A stretch of 64,000 bases of DNA from Stentor coeruleus (Eukaryota; Ciliophora; Heterotrichea; Heterotrichida; Stentoridae): positions 17,397 through 81,396 of the forward strand of contig MPUH01000210.1 in assembly GCA_001970955.1 (NCBI GenBank). Reading direction: 5' to 3'. Made by a program: the position numbers and the translations under genes. Under the pieces are notes generated by a model. The model saw only the letters and a program-made list of their open reading frames with translations. It was not told the origin of the DNA and ran no database searches. Positions 20,501-29,248 of the stretch are shown in pieces (the stretch's first letter is position 1; the number at the start of each line of letters is the position of its first letter).

Positions 20501-22680
20501 AAATTTATGCTTGCGTTAGCAAAGGCAATAACTCCAAGTGACCGGTCTTGAATAACTATTGGCACAGCTAAAAATGATTCAACGTTAGAATCACCACCTA
20601 AACTATCAATAAGCTTATCAAAATGGGTATTCTGAGATGCTCCTGACCTAATACAAATCATTTCCTTCTTCTGCATACACAAATTAATCAGCCCCGAAGG
20701 TTTAGCCAAGTTGCTATTCATAACATCAATAAGATGTTGTTCATGTGGGTCCATAATAAACAATTTCGAAGCTTGGCTAGGTACAAGTTGCCTAATTCTT
20801 TTAGACAAAATCCCTAAAGCTAATTCTGGTTTAGCTTTCATTTCCTGAAGCATATTTTTGATTTCTCCTAATTTTGTATTGCCTATATAAGGTAATGAGT
20901 ATATATTATTATCTTTAACAATCTGAGGACTAACTGTAGATTTTAAGAGTTCTGAAACTTCTTCAGGCATAAAGTGTATAGAAGTATGAGATTTTTTAGT
21001 ATTTGCCGCTCTAAATCTGATTTCTGGTGAGGTTTGTTGTGTTTGATTAATATTTTCAGGTGGTAAATGGATTTCTTCAGTTCTATAAATCCATAAACAT
21101 TCTAATAATCCAGCTATTTTATAGCTAAGTTTTTCTAAAATCTCTTGTTCTTCTTGGGTAAAAGCATTAGCTGATCTAAACACTGATATAAGTCCAATAA
21201 CAGGGTGTAAAGTTAAAGAGCTTAGAATTGGCTGGACTATACCGATTTTATCATAACTAGACAAATCTGAAACTGGAACCTCATCAGGCAAAGTCACCCT
21301 AAGCTGTCTTGTATAAACATACCCAAACAACGTATCTTTAGAAATAGGCTGGGTAAGTACATCACAATTTTCAGACTGTCTCGTCCAAAACACATTCGAA
21401 ATCTGATTAGCAAAATATACAGTACACGTATTAACTATCACAACATTTCTAATCGCCCTACGTATTTCAGCAAATATTCTAGGATAATCATAAAGTTCAC
21501 TACAACTTACAGCAAATGAGTTTAATTCTTTATACAAAACCCCTAAAGTTCTATCGCTAGTATTCCTTTCACCCATACTTGAAATTATTTTTTCCTTAGG
21601 AATTCCTGATAAGATTTCAGCAATTTTCTTTGAATAAATCTCATCAACAGGGTTAAAACTACAGTTTTTTCTAAAATATTCAATACAACCCAAAGGTTCA
21701 TAATCTTTATTGTATATAGGACAAGTTAATAAACTTTTCATTTTAATTTGTTTTTCTTGATCCCATAATGGCTCAGTTGATAATTCTCCAACGTTTAGAA
21801 TTTCTTTAGAAGACATAAGTGAATATTCTGCGGTTTTAGTTGTTAGAACTTTACTGTCATAAGTATCCATACCAAATGCTATGATAGGTTTAAGAGTATC
21901 CCCAGTATATAGATGGAAGATTACACCTTCACAGTTCATAACTTGGCTTATTTGTTGTACACTGTTTTTAGTGAGTTTTGATTCACTTTGTATAACTCTA
22001 ATACATTTTTCTAAAGAGTTTCTTCTGTGGATTTCTTTTACACCTAGGCTTAAGAGTTTTGAACTTTCTTCTACTTGCTCCTTTGCATTTTTAAGCTTTT
22101 TCTTCATATCTGCACAGTGGTTGTATATATCGAAATTCCCTATTGCCCATAAACCTAGAGCTTCTATTAGACATAAATCGTTGTCGGTAAAATAAGCTAA
22201 AGAGTTGCTTTCGTCTAATTTATTAAAAAGAAGAAGGACCAAACGGCATTCTGAGTCTTTGATTATTGGGACACAAGCTACTGAAGATGCTTGGACTATT
22301 TCTTTTGTAGGCATTATATATGGGTTGAATTTAGTTTTGAATGAGTTGTAAAAGGATGATGCAGAAGCATTGTTTACAATTTCAGGCTCTTTACCTAAAG
22401 CTGTGAATCCTGGAAGAGAATCTTCGTTTATTGGGACAGTTTTGGTAGTCTGAAGGGTTTTATATAGTAGAAGGTTGGAATCTTCACAGAAAAAAACCTC
22501 GATCCAGCTTGCCCCAGTAAATGTTCGTAAAGATTTACGTAAGAAATCGCTGATTCCTGAATTTGTCAGGTTTTGAGATTGGAATAATTTTTGAGTTTCT
22601 TTGACTATACGAAGTAAATACTCTCCAGGACCATCAGAAGGTAATCCTTTGCTTGCACTTCTTTTAAGTTCGGCCATCAT
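17569..22680 (-). CDS. Cyclic-nucleotide phosphodiesterase with about six GAF domains and a PAS-like domain
   Basis: The assembled frame is 1703 residues, including a 39-codon repeat that is probably an assembly artefact (19887-20118). About six GAF-like modules occupy residues about 20-1160. The last is the best and carries the cyclic-nucleotide motif NKxnFx3DE (NKKKGFFDESDEE). A PAS-like segment follows (ILNSIGNYILVFNSDGLLEYS). The PDEase_I domain is at about 1410-1690, with HNFYHGFNVLHS, the metal site HDLEHPGRNN and HSADLSHP. Such enzymes hydrolyse cAMP and/or cGMP, with GAF domains giving allosteric control. In the substrate pocket the nearly invariant Gln of SQxGF is Glu here (ASEFGF). 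Six GAFs is far more than the two usual in animal PDEs. I see no stop-containing intron. Confidence 0.93.
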   Translation of the reverse strand: MMAELKRSASKGLPSDGPGEYLLRIVKETQKLFQSQNLTNSGISDFLRKSLRTFTGASWIEVFFCEDSNLLLYKTLQTTKTVPINEDSLPGFTALGKEPEIVNNASASSFYNSFKTKFNPYIMPTKEIVQASSVACVPIIKDSECRLVLLLFNKLDESNSLAYFTDNDLCLIEALGLWAIGNFDIYNHCADMKKKLKNAKEQVEESSKLLSLGVKEIHRRNSLEKCIRVIQSESKLTKNSVQQISQVMNCEGVIFHLYTGDTLKPIIAFGMDTYDSKVLTTKTAEYSLMSSKEILNVGELSTEPLWDQEKQIKMKSLLTCPIYNKDYEPLGCIEYFRKNCSFNPVDEIYSKKIAEILSGIPKEKIISSMGERNTSDRTLGVLYKELNSFAVSCSELYDYPRIFAEIRRAIRNVVIVNTCTVYFANQISNVFWTRQSENCDVLTQPISKDTLFGYVYTRQLRVTLPDEVPVSDLSSYDKIGIVQPILSSLTLHPVIGLISVFRSANAFTQEEQEILEKLSYKIAGLLECLWIYRTEEIHLPPENINQTQQTSPEIRFRAANTKKSHTSIHFMPEEVSELLKSTVSPQIVKDNNIYSLPYIGNTKLGEIKNMLQEMKAKPELALGILSKRIRQLVPSQASKLFIMDPHEQHLIDVMNSNLAKPSGLINLCMQKKEMICIRSGASQNTHFDKLIDSLGGDSNVESFLAVPIVIQDRSLGVIAFANASINFGPEDIAVAEFVSIIPKDYLANTNENIRDLRDAIQVGRRHKMLQQWCKQVFFVANSTQNKIALVKDIMHKLYEEKNFEKLIKSGLEILCAVINTEQAAVAYEDCGEIVEYLYKKNKLIKKSHLEDESLLLKSLESRRPLTLESMFGKENIIIIPFVEKKMPKLLIKXLLKSLESRRPLTLESMFGKENIIIIPFVEKKMPKLLIKACNKRDDTLSFYCSFNKEDEQIIIEFSLAMSNSFLSHEKGESPESLRQFIKQYAANLNNHSLISTIRTASQKLLDCDRATVFIIEGKEMVVKSQGMEKEIPGDFRIPIGKGIIGNVAQTGQTENIRDVYDDPRFDPAMDKKTGYRTSTMLCMPVLDTQGKVIAALQMINKKKGFFDESDEETLVIFSEIISSALQNCSLFMHNITERSRILNILNSIGNYILVFNSDGLLEYSNKSIKPVFGISKKLAGKSHYSSWLRENRELVLDITSVMQSPSKKVQKKQQKIVSASFKRTRTQPNLSKALQSTHVKDMHFHYTVAAVQTFNKSETVGVVLILEDASALAELNYKLEKMQLEVQSMKSSIYGETSLQKCIQKLGVISKTISDGDAKQYLDDVIRTLKQGNLNTADIMSQMPTVQGYSSKAISEYIGLDTSSTSDTLRVEKKPRKNSRILVEAIETSILSDLRDIDLDPFILDNHYSFVKTMFQDFDLINQMEIDTNSLYSFTNLVKEHYGVWDNPFHNFYHGFNVLHSTYMLLSSTQAGTFFSALEIFALFVAAFCHDLEHPGRNNNFEINRGSHLALIYNDKSVLENHHSAVTFKILQHQNCNFLTKFTYEAKKQFRKLVIVSILGTDMARHVEMITTMNSRFKDIEENPLKGSDLEGLAGLLIHSADLSHPCKKYEQYQKWSKKCCDEFTMQYQEEVRLGLPPTEIMKNLDKPEVYYASEFGFLKFVIKPLWDCMNLWMNPHINQYIENLNENIDKYQKLKEMHPKTP
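19887..20118. repeat. About 115-bp direct repeat around N inside the PDE gene: likely assembly artefact
   Basis: Bases 19887-20002 recur after the N at 20003, with one visible difference (GCCGAACA versus GCCAAACA). The 117-base offset keeps frame, so the predicted protein shows a spurious 39-residue repeat with an X. The difference could be allelic or a read error. Confidence 0.88.
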
Positions 22681-23408
22681 AATTTATTACTATATCTTAT
22701 TGGTTTAAAACACTTAGAGAAAAACACAGTAATCAAGAAATAATCAAGATCGACAAAGAAATAAAAAGCTTTATCACGAAAATACACTATAAAAGAAGAA
22801 AATTAACAAGGGTTGGACAATAGTCAAGCGATAATTCCTAAGTAATACTAATATTATATTATTATAATAGCCAAGAGTACTCTTAAGCATATGATAAATC
22901 ATTAATCATATTATTAATCTTAAAATAACTATATATAATACACATCTTTATACCTAAAAGATGTTCATTAAAAAATTAAACTTTAATTCACCTCAAACCC
23001 AAGCCTCATACAAAAAGCAATCCTCAATCTTCAATTCCCAATTTCCATTTATCTACTACTCACCTTATTACATAAAGCATATCCCAAAAAAAAATCTGAC
23101 AAACCAAAACCCATTCCATAACAACGAAAAAAACTACAAATCCCAACAGCCATCTCCAAATTTCTCTTCAAAACAACTTCCAAAAATCTTTAATTATTTT
23201 TCCTATAATCATACACAAAATACTATTCAATAACTGAATCATCTTAAAATTAAGCCTAACCCTATTAATCAAATAATAAAATCTAAACCTAATCCAACAT
23301 CATCCAATAACCTAAAAATCAAAATCTCAACCCCATTTAATATAAAAAAATCCATCTCCAAAACCCAGCCTTTAAAAAAAAAATCTAAAAAATTCTTAAT
23401 TAGTTTAA
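22681..23408. other. Divergent intergenic region between PDE and NDR kinase
   Basis: It holds the upstream regions of two divergent genes. From about 22960 to 23408 the plus strand is rich in A and C with very few G, the leader of the kinase gene. A 90-codon frame at 22961-23233 (Asn/Pro/Lys/Tyr-rich) follows from that composition and is not called. No RNA gene is seen. Confidence 0.6.
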
Positions 23409-24869
23409 ATGGAACAAAAACTTGCTCCAGGGAAAAGAGGTAGTGAAAGAGTCATATCAGCCAGTGCTCGCGAAAGAGCTGAAGCAGCTAAAGCATATAT
23501 CCAAAACAAATACTCCCGGTTAAAAAAAGAACAATCTGAAAACAAAGTTGTCTGGGACGAGCTTAATTCCAAAATGGGCAAACTAAACCTTTCTGAACCA
23601 GAAAAACAAGTAATCAAACAAGAAATCCTTCACAAAAATGCCCAACAAATGCGTATGAGACGTAAACAAATGACAGTCTTTGACTTTGAATCAATAGCAA
23701 TCATAGGCAAAGGGGCATTTGGTGAAGTAAGAGTCGTCAGAAACAAAGACACAGGGGAAATACTAGCAATGAAAAAGATGAGCAAAAGAGAAATGATATG
23801 TAAAAATCAAGTAATGCATGTGCGCTCAGAAAGAAACGTATTAAGCCTAGCAGACAATGTGTGGATTGTAGAACTGAAATACTCATTTCAAGATGAAAAA
23901 AACTTGTATTTGGTTATGGAGTTTTTGCCTGGAGGGGATTTGATGAATATTTTGATGAAAAGAGATGTTTTACCTGAGGTTGAAGCGAGGTTTTATATAG
24001 CTGAGACGATTTTAGCAGTAGAAAGTGTCCATAAGATGAATTATATTCATAGGGATTTAAAGCCTGATAATGTGCTTATTGACAGATTTGGCCATGTAAA
24101 ACTATCAGATTTCGGTCTTTGCAAACATGCTAATGTTATTGATGAAAGTCAGATTGTTAAGAAAATAAGTACTGATGAAATAAGTAGGGCTTCATCACCA
24201 AAAGGGGAGTATAAAAGGTCGAGGGTTTTAGCTTACTCGACTGTTGGTACACCTGATTATATTGCCCCTGAAGTATTTAATAAACAAGGATATAATGAAA
24301 CTGTTGACTGGTGGTCGATTGGAGTGATATTTTATGAGATGGTTATTGGCTATCCACCATTTTTCGCTGATGAACCTTCGATTACATGCCAGAAAATCCT
24401 TCATTGGAAAAAAACTTTAAATATCCCTAGGGAAGCTGGGATTTCAAGAGAAGCTGTTGATTTAATTAGAAGACTTGTGTGTGATCCTAATGAAAGATTA
24501 GGGTCGAAATATGGGGTTCAAGAAATTAAAATGCATCCTTTTTTCAGAGGAATTGATTGGGAACGGATTAGAGAAACTAAAGCACCATGGGTACCAAAGG
24601 TTATTGTTATTTAGATTAGTAGTGAAGATGATACTTCGTATTTTGATAAATTTGAAGAAAAAGAACCTTTTTATCCTGTTGAGGTTAGGAGGAAAAGGTC
24701 GAGAAGGGATTCGGATTTTATTGGATATACTTTTAAGAAAGATGAAGAAAATCATAGGCTTAATTTGGTTAAAGCATTACATGAGTTGGATAATAAGAAA
24801 GTTCCTGTGGCTAGAAAAAGCTCGGCTCCTGTTAAACTTTTGTTGAGCAGTGATAGTATTTTTGTTTAA
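23409..24869 (+). CDS. NDR/LATS-family AGC protein kinase, one 15-nt intron
   Basis: Exons 23409-24599 and 24615-24869 give 481 residues. The N-terminal regulatory region (about 15-88, RERAEAAKAYIQNKYSRL) matches the MOB-binding segment of NDR kinases. The kinase domain starts with IGKGAFGEV, has HRDLKPDN and LSDFGLCK, and carries the NDR-type basic insert before the activation segment AYSTVGTPDYIAPE. Exon 2 supplies the AGC tail: DDTSYFDKF and a hydrophobic motif DFIGYTFKK with the phosphorylatable Thr. NDR kinases with MOB partners control cell morphogenesis and cortex polarity. Without intron removal the tail would be lost. Confidence 0.96.
24600..24614 (+). other. 15-nt intron GTTATTGTTATTTAG
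   Basis: Phase 0; removal joins ..APWVPK to ISSEDDTSYFDKF in the NDR kinase. A is at position 10. It is the only one of the ten with GTT rather than GTA at the donor. Confidence 0.93.
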
Positions 24870-25647
24870 TAGATGATGATGATTATTATTATTATGAGTT
24901 TTAAATTTTGGAATTAGATTTTTTTGTGAAGGGTGAGGTTTAGGTTTTATTTGGCGTATTTTGTAGGAAAGTTTTTGGATTTGGAATTTGGGTGTTAGGG
25001 TGTTAAAATGGGAATTTTTTTTATGGGAAGGATTTGATTTTAAATGTTGTTGGGAAGATTTTGGAGAAGTTTTTTGTGTTTGGGTTAGTGCTTTTTTATT
25101 TGGATAGTCTGGATACTCATTTGTGTTGTAAAGAAAGATAGGGTGTTAGGTGTTACAAATCTATGTACAGGTAATAATTAATTATAATTAAAAGTTAACT
25201 CCTAAAAGACACGCATAAATTCATGTTGATTTTATTCAAAAATCTAAAAATTACACTTCATCTTTGTATAAAAGCGCCATAGTCATATTTTATAACAAAA
25301 AATATCATGCCTAAATTACAACTATAAGAAAATTTTTTTCATACATATTAAAATCTCATAAATTTATAACAACTCAATCAACAATAAAATATTTCTCTTA
25401 TTCCAAATACCAAAACTAAAAAACTATCCCCAATCCACTCTTTAGTCTTCAAAAAGCCTGAATACACAGAGCAAAAACTACTAACACCATCTAAAAAATC
25501 ATCACAATCAAAAAAAAACCAAAACATCCAAACTAAATCAGCACAAAAAAACCTTAAAATAAAATCATCTTACAAAAAAAATCTTAAAAAATCTTATAAA
25601 ATCCTAAAAAGCCAACTTCATCTCAAAAAATTATTCAACACAATGTT
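24870..25647. other. Convergent intergenic region with opposite strand skews
   Basis: It lies between the kinase stop (plus) and the coiled-coil gene stop (minus). From 24901 to 25080 there are 53 G and 1 C; from 25441 to 25620 there are 7 G and 39 C. No gene is seen. Confidence 0.7.
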
Positions 25648-26868
25648 TTAACTTAAATTGTTAACTTCCAAACTAACCGAACTCATCATTTTACCCAAAT
25701 TATTTTTCAATATCGAAACCAAATCTTCCTTAGCCTGATCAGCAATAGTCGCTATTTTTGTTATAAATTTCTCATCTTCTTCATTTTTTTCATAACTTCC
25801 TGATATTCTAATCAAATGATAATGTGCAGCTTCAGTAATTTCTTGTCTTAGTTTCCTTATATGCTGAAGTAAAGTTGTTATATGGCTTCTAAGTTCAGGC
25901 AATTCTTTCATTTTTTCATTAGATTTTTGTAAATTTGTTGCAAGAACAGCATTTTGATAAATAAGTTGCCGATTTCTATTTTAATATTACTCTAAGGTTT
26001 TTTCATAGGCTTGATCTGAATATTTTATAAGCTGTGAATAATATTCTTCATTTTTTTCTTTAAGAACTTTTAATATGTTTTCTGATGGGTCGCCTCGATT
26101 TTCATAAACTTTGAATAAGTCAATAACTTCATTTAAAACTTTTACTTGTTCATGAAGTATCACATTTTTTTTATGCTCCTGGGTGAAGAGTTCAGAAAAT
26201 TGTTCGGACTTTTTTTTCTCCTCGGTCAAGAGCAACTCAAGTTCTTCTAATTCTCTTTCGTTTATGTATTCTTTAGACGTATCCTTGGCAAAAAGTTCTA
26301 TAAGTTTAACATCGATCTTAGGAATTTTCATTGACCGTTTTAGGGTTATTGCTTTAGCTATATTAGCTTTTTCCTCTTTAATCGCTTCAAGTTCTTTTTT
26401 ATGTTTTAATAAATCCTGGTTCTCTTTTTGCAGTTTTTGGACCTGTTTTTCATACTCCTCGCATTTGTTTTTAAGAAATTTATTTTCTTGTAAAAGTTCA
26501 TCATTTTTAGTTTGTTGTTTCCGTATAAAACTATCATCAAGGTTAGAATTCACATTTTCTTCTTCAATTTTATCGATTTTCTCTAGTTTTTCAAGTTTTT
26601 CTATGAGTTCAGTATTGTTATTTGAGCTTAAGTTTTTTTTATGTGTTTTTTGGTAACGGACTATATGATTGCTATGATTTTTGAAGGTATAAACTGAACG
26701 ACGAGTCATTGATTTGTTAAGTGAGTCATTTAAGCTAGGAAGTTCATCGTTTAGATGACTTTTTAAGGACGAAGCTGCTGTAAAGTCATCATTTGTATCT
26801 TTAATTGTGACAAGTTTAGGCAAACCGGAAAAGACACTATTTTTTAATAAACTATTTCTTGTTGACAT
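25648..26868 (-). CDS. Coiled-coil protein, one 15-nt intron
   Basis: Exons 26868-25991 and 25975-25648 give 401 residues. The N-terminal 100 residues are Ser/Asn-rich and basic. Residues about 95-290 and about 295-400 are long charged coiled coils (Leu/Glu/Lys heptads; RKQQTKNDELLQENKFLKN and following). No catalytic domain is seen. Such proteins in ciliates are often cytoskeletal or basal-body components, but nothing here proves that. Confidence 0.88.
25976..25990 (-). other. 15-nt intron GTAATATTAAAATAG
   Basis: Phase 2; removal joins ..YEKTLE to NRQLIYQNAVLATNLQK and continues into the second frame. A is at position 10. Confidence 0.92.
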
Positions 26869-27271
26869 TAATTATAAAAAGAAAAATCTTTAACAAACAG
26901 ATATTTATTATAGAATAAAATCTTAATGATTATTTAATAATTCTTTAAGTAAATTTATAAAGGTAGAAGAAAATTTAGAGAAGTTTATGAAATAAGGGGT
27001 ATTTAAAGATGAATTCGAAACTTATTTTGAACTTTTTCCTAATAAAATATATTTTTTTGTATCATAAACTACTCAATTTGTATTTAAAAATGTTCGCTTA
27101 TATAAAATTTCGGCAATACTACATAATAATTTTTCTATACAATTATCTTCCTTTTACAAATATTTCCTATTAAAAACCAACTAAAAAAAGTCACCTAATC
27201 CTAAAAACCCATTTTCCAAAAACAAATCTACACTATTATTTTACCCTAAAAACCTTATAAACCTAATAAAA
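26869..27271. other. Intergenic between two minus-strand genes
   Basis: The half near 26869 is purine-rich on plus (leader of the coiled-coil gene). The half near 27271 is C-rich and G-poor on plus (trailer of the CDPK-like gene). No gene is seen. Confidence 0.6.
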
Positions 27272-28732
27272 TTATTGAAATTCTAATAACATATCATAAA
27301 ATTCCTTAATATCAATTTCCCCATCATTATTCTTATCAGCAACAGTAAGAAGTTTCATCCATTTTTTATCCCCACTTAAAGAAGTCCCATCAAGTATACT
27401 CTCAAGTTCTTTACGGCTGAGTTTTCCATTATTATCGCAATCTATCATTTTAAAAGCTGTTTCCAGATGTTGTTTAGATGTTAAATTGTTTCGAGCCATT
27501 GATGATTTAATAAACTCTGAGTATTCGATATACCCACTTTGATCTGAGTCTGCAACTTGGAAGATATCATTAACAAGTTTTTGTGCATCATCTTCTGGCA
27601 TTGATCTTTTATAATATTTTATAAGCTCTTGCTGAGAAAGTTTCCCATCCCAGTCACTGTCTAAGATTTTGAAAACTTCAATAAGGTTTTTGCTTTCTTT
27701 ATGAGATATAACTTGTCTTGCTATAAATTCTTGAATAGCATCAATAAGCTTTGTAGTTGATGAATAACAACTAAGATGATCTAATGCATCTTCAAGGTTT
27801 TTATTAATCTCTTCAGAGTTGCTTTTTATTAATTCAAACCATTTATGCGATAAAGCTTCTACTGCTGAAATTCTTTGATTATGATCATACTTAATCATTT
27901 CCAATATTAAATCAATAGCCAATTGTGACACACCAAGTTCTTCTAATAACTTCACATTAATCTGACCTTTTTTCTGACTCTCTTCACATATATCAATTAA
28001 ATTATCTGTAAATGGTGTTCTTCCAGTAAGTAGAGCATACATAATCATCCCAACACTCCAAATATCGCATTTTTCATTATAATCATCAAAAGCAACTTCA
28101 GGTGCTACAAAAACACAATTATCGAATTTACCTTCAAGTTTATGCTCAGGATCAATAAAAACTGAAGACCCGAATTCTCCTATTTTTATATGAGGTTTAC
28201 CAGAATTATTCATCATAAATATTAGTTTTGGGTTTAAATCTCTATGAATAACTTTATTATCATGACAATATTTTACAGCTGATAATATTTGTTCGATTAT
28301 ACATCCTGTTATTTTTTCAGTAAGCATACCTTCTTGTTTGATTTTGTCAAATAAAAGCCCACCTTCCCAATATTCCATTATTATGTATAATTTCATATCA
28401 TCGTGAAGGATATCAAAAATTTTTAGGACGTTAGGATGGTCGAGTTTACTAAGGGTGTCTACTTCTAAGCTTAGATGTCTTTCGTTTAAAGATATGGAAT
28501 CGTTGATTTTTAGGTTCAAAATTTTTATCGATTTTAGTAAACTTGTTGATAGGTGGATAGCTTTGACTATGTTACCGTATGGCAAAATTGATATGATTTG
28601 TTCTAGTTTATATAGGTCGTTTATAGATTCGTTTCTTTCTAGAGACTTTATTGTTTTTTGGTACTTCAAATTGTTGTTGCTATATTCTGTGGCTTTTATG
28701 TTCCTCTTGCTTTTTGAAGATAGGCAACCCAT
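27272..28732 (-). CDS. CDPK-like protein: degenerate kinase domain plus four EF hands
   Basis: The product is 486 residues. MGCLSSKSKR is an N-myristoylation/palmitoylation signal, as in membrane CDPKs. The kinase domain (about 45-310) keeps the beta3 Lys (SIKIL, Lys-70), the alphaC Glu (Glu-90) and the catalytic Asp of HRD (163-165). However, the Gly-rich loop is LPYGNIV, HRDLKPEN reads HRDLNPKL, and DFG reads EFG (186-188). Loss of the Mg-binding Asn and Asp predicts weak or no phosphotransfer. The C-terminal half has four complete EF-hand loops (DSDWDGKLSQQE, DSDQSGYIEYSE, DCDNNGKLSRKE, DKNNDGEIDIKE). It may act as a Ca2+-dependent scaffold or regulator at membranes (inference). Confidence 0.92.
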   Translation of the reverse strand: MGCLSSKSKRNIKATEYSNNNLKYQKTIKSLERNESINDLYKLEQIISILPYGNIVKAIHLSTSLLKSIKILNLKINDSISLNERHLSLEVDTLSKLDHPNVLKIFDILHDDMKLYIIMEYWEGGLLFDKIKQEGMLTEKITGCIIEQILSAVKYCHDNKVIHRDLNPKLIFMMNNSGKPHIKIGEFGSSVFIDPEHKLEGKFDNCVFVAPEVAFDDYNEKCDIWSVGMIMYALLTGRTPFTDNLIDICEESQKKGQINVKLLEELGVSQLAIDLILEMIKYDHNQRISAVEALSHKWFELIKSNSEEINKNLEDALDHLSCYSSTTKLIDAIQEFIARQVISHKESKNLIEVFKILDSDWDGKLSQQELIKYYKRSMPEDDAQKLVNDIFQVADSDQSGYIEYSEFIKSSMARNNLTSKQHLETAFKMIDCDNNGKLSRKELESILDGTSLSGDKKWMKLLTVADKNNDGEIDIKEFYDMLLEFQ

Positions 28733-29248
28733 TTTTATATGATATCAGATTAAATTGCAATGCATTTATACATCTTCTTTAAAGATGAAACCATTTAAAT
28801 CAAACTGCTTATCTTAATATGTCGATGCTTAAAATATCTAAGATATGATTGATTTTATATAAAATTAATATTTTTAATATACAAATAACACAATTCAAAA
28901 CTTGTTTATAGATTGGATATTCAGCGAACACGTAGTTATGCTTTTAAAAACCAGTTATTTGCTTAAAGATATTCTAAATTCTTAACTCGATTTCTTCAAA
29001 AATATATTCTTTATGAGTTTTAACTTATTTTCATATTTAAATATTTAAACATATAAAACCAAAGCTTTAAACATACAAGCATCTTAGCAATCTCTCCAAA
29101 TTATCTCCTACCAAAAAAATCCTACTATAAAATCCTCCTAACACGCATATTTTCCTATCAAAAATCTTCATCTTCTCCTCATTCCATCTAAAATCCAATA
29201 AAATTCCATCATTTAACTTCATTTCATTCCCAACCTACTATAAAAAAA
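28733..29248. other. Divergent intergenic region, CDPK-like / PP2A-A
   Basis: Upstream regions of two divergent genes. Bases 29101-29248 hold 42 C and only 1 G, the leader of the plus-strand PP2A-A gene. No gene is seen. Confidence 0.65.

Noticed and set aside
22961-23233. 90-codon open frame upstream of the NDR kinase
   Set aside because: It lies in the G-poor leader. Its Asn/Pro/Lys/Tyr/Ser composition is what A/C-rich DNA gives in any frame, and it has no recognisable domain.
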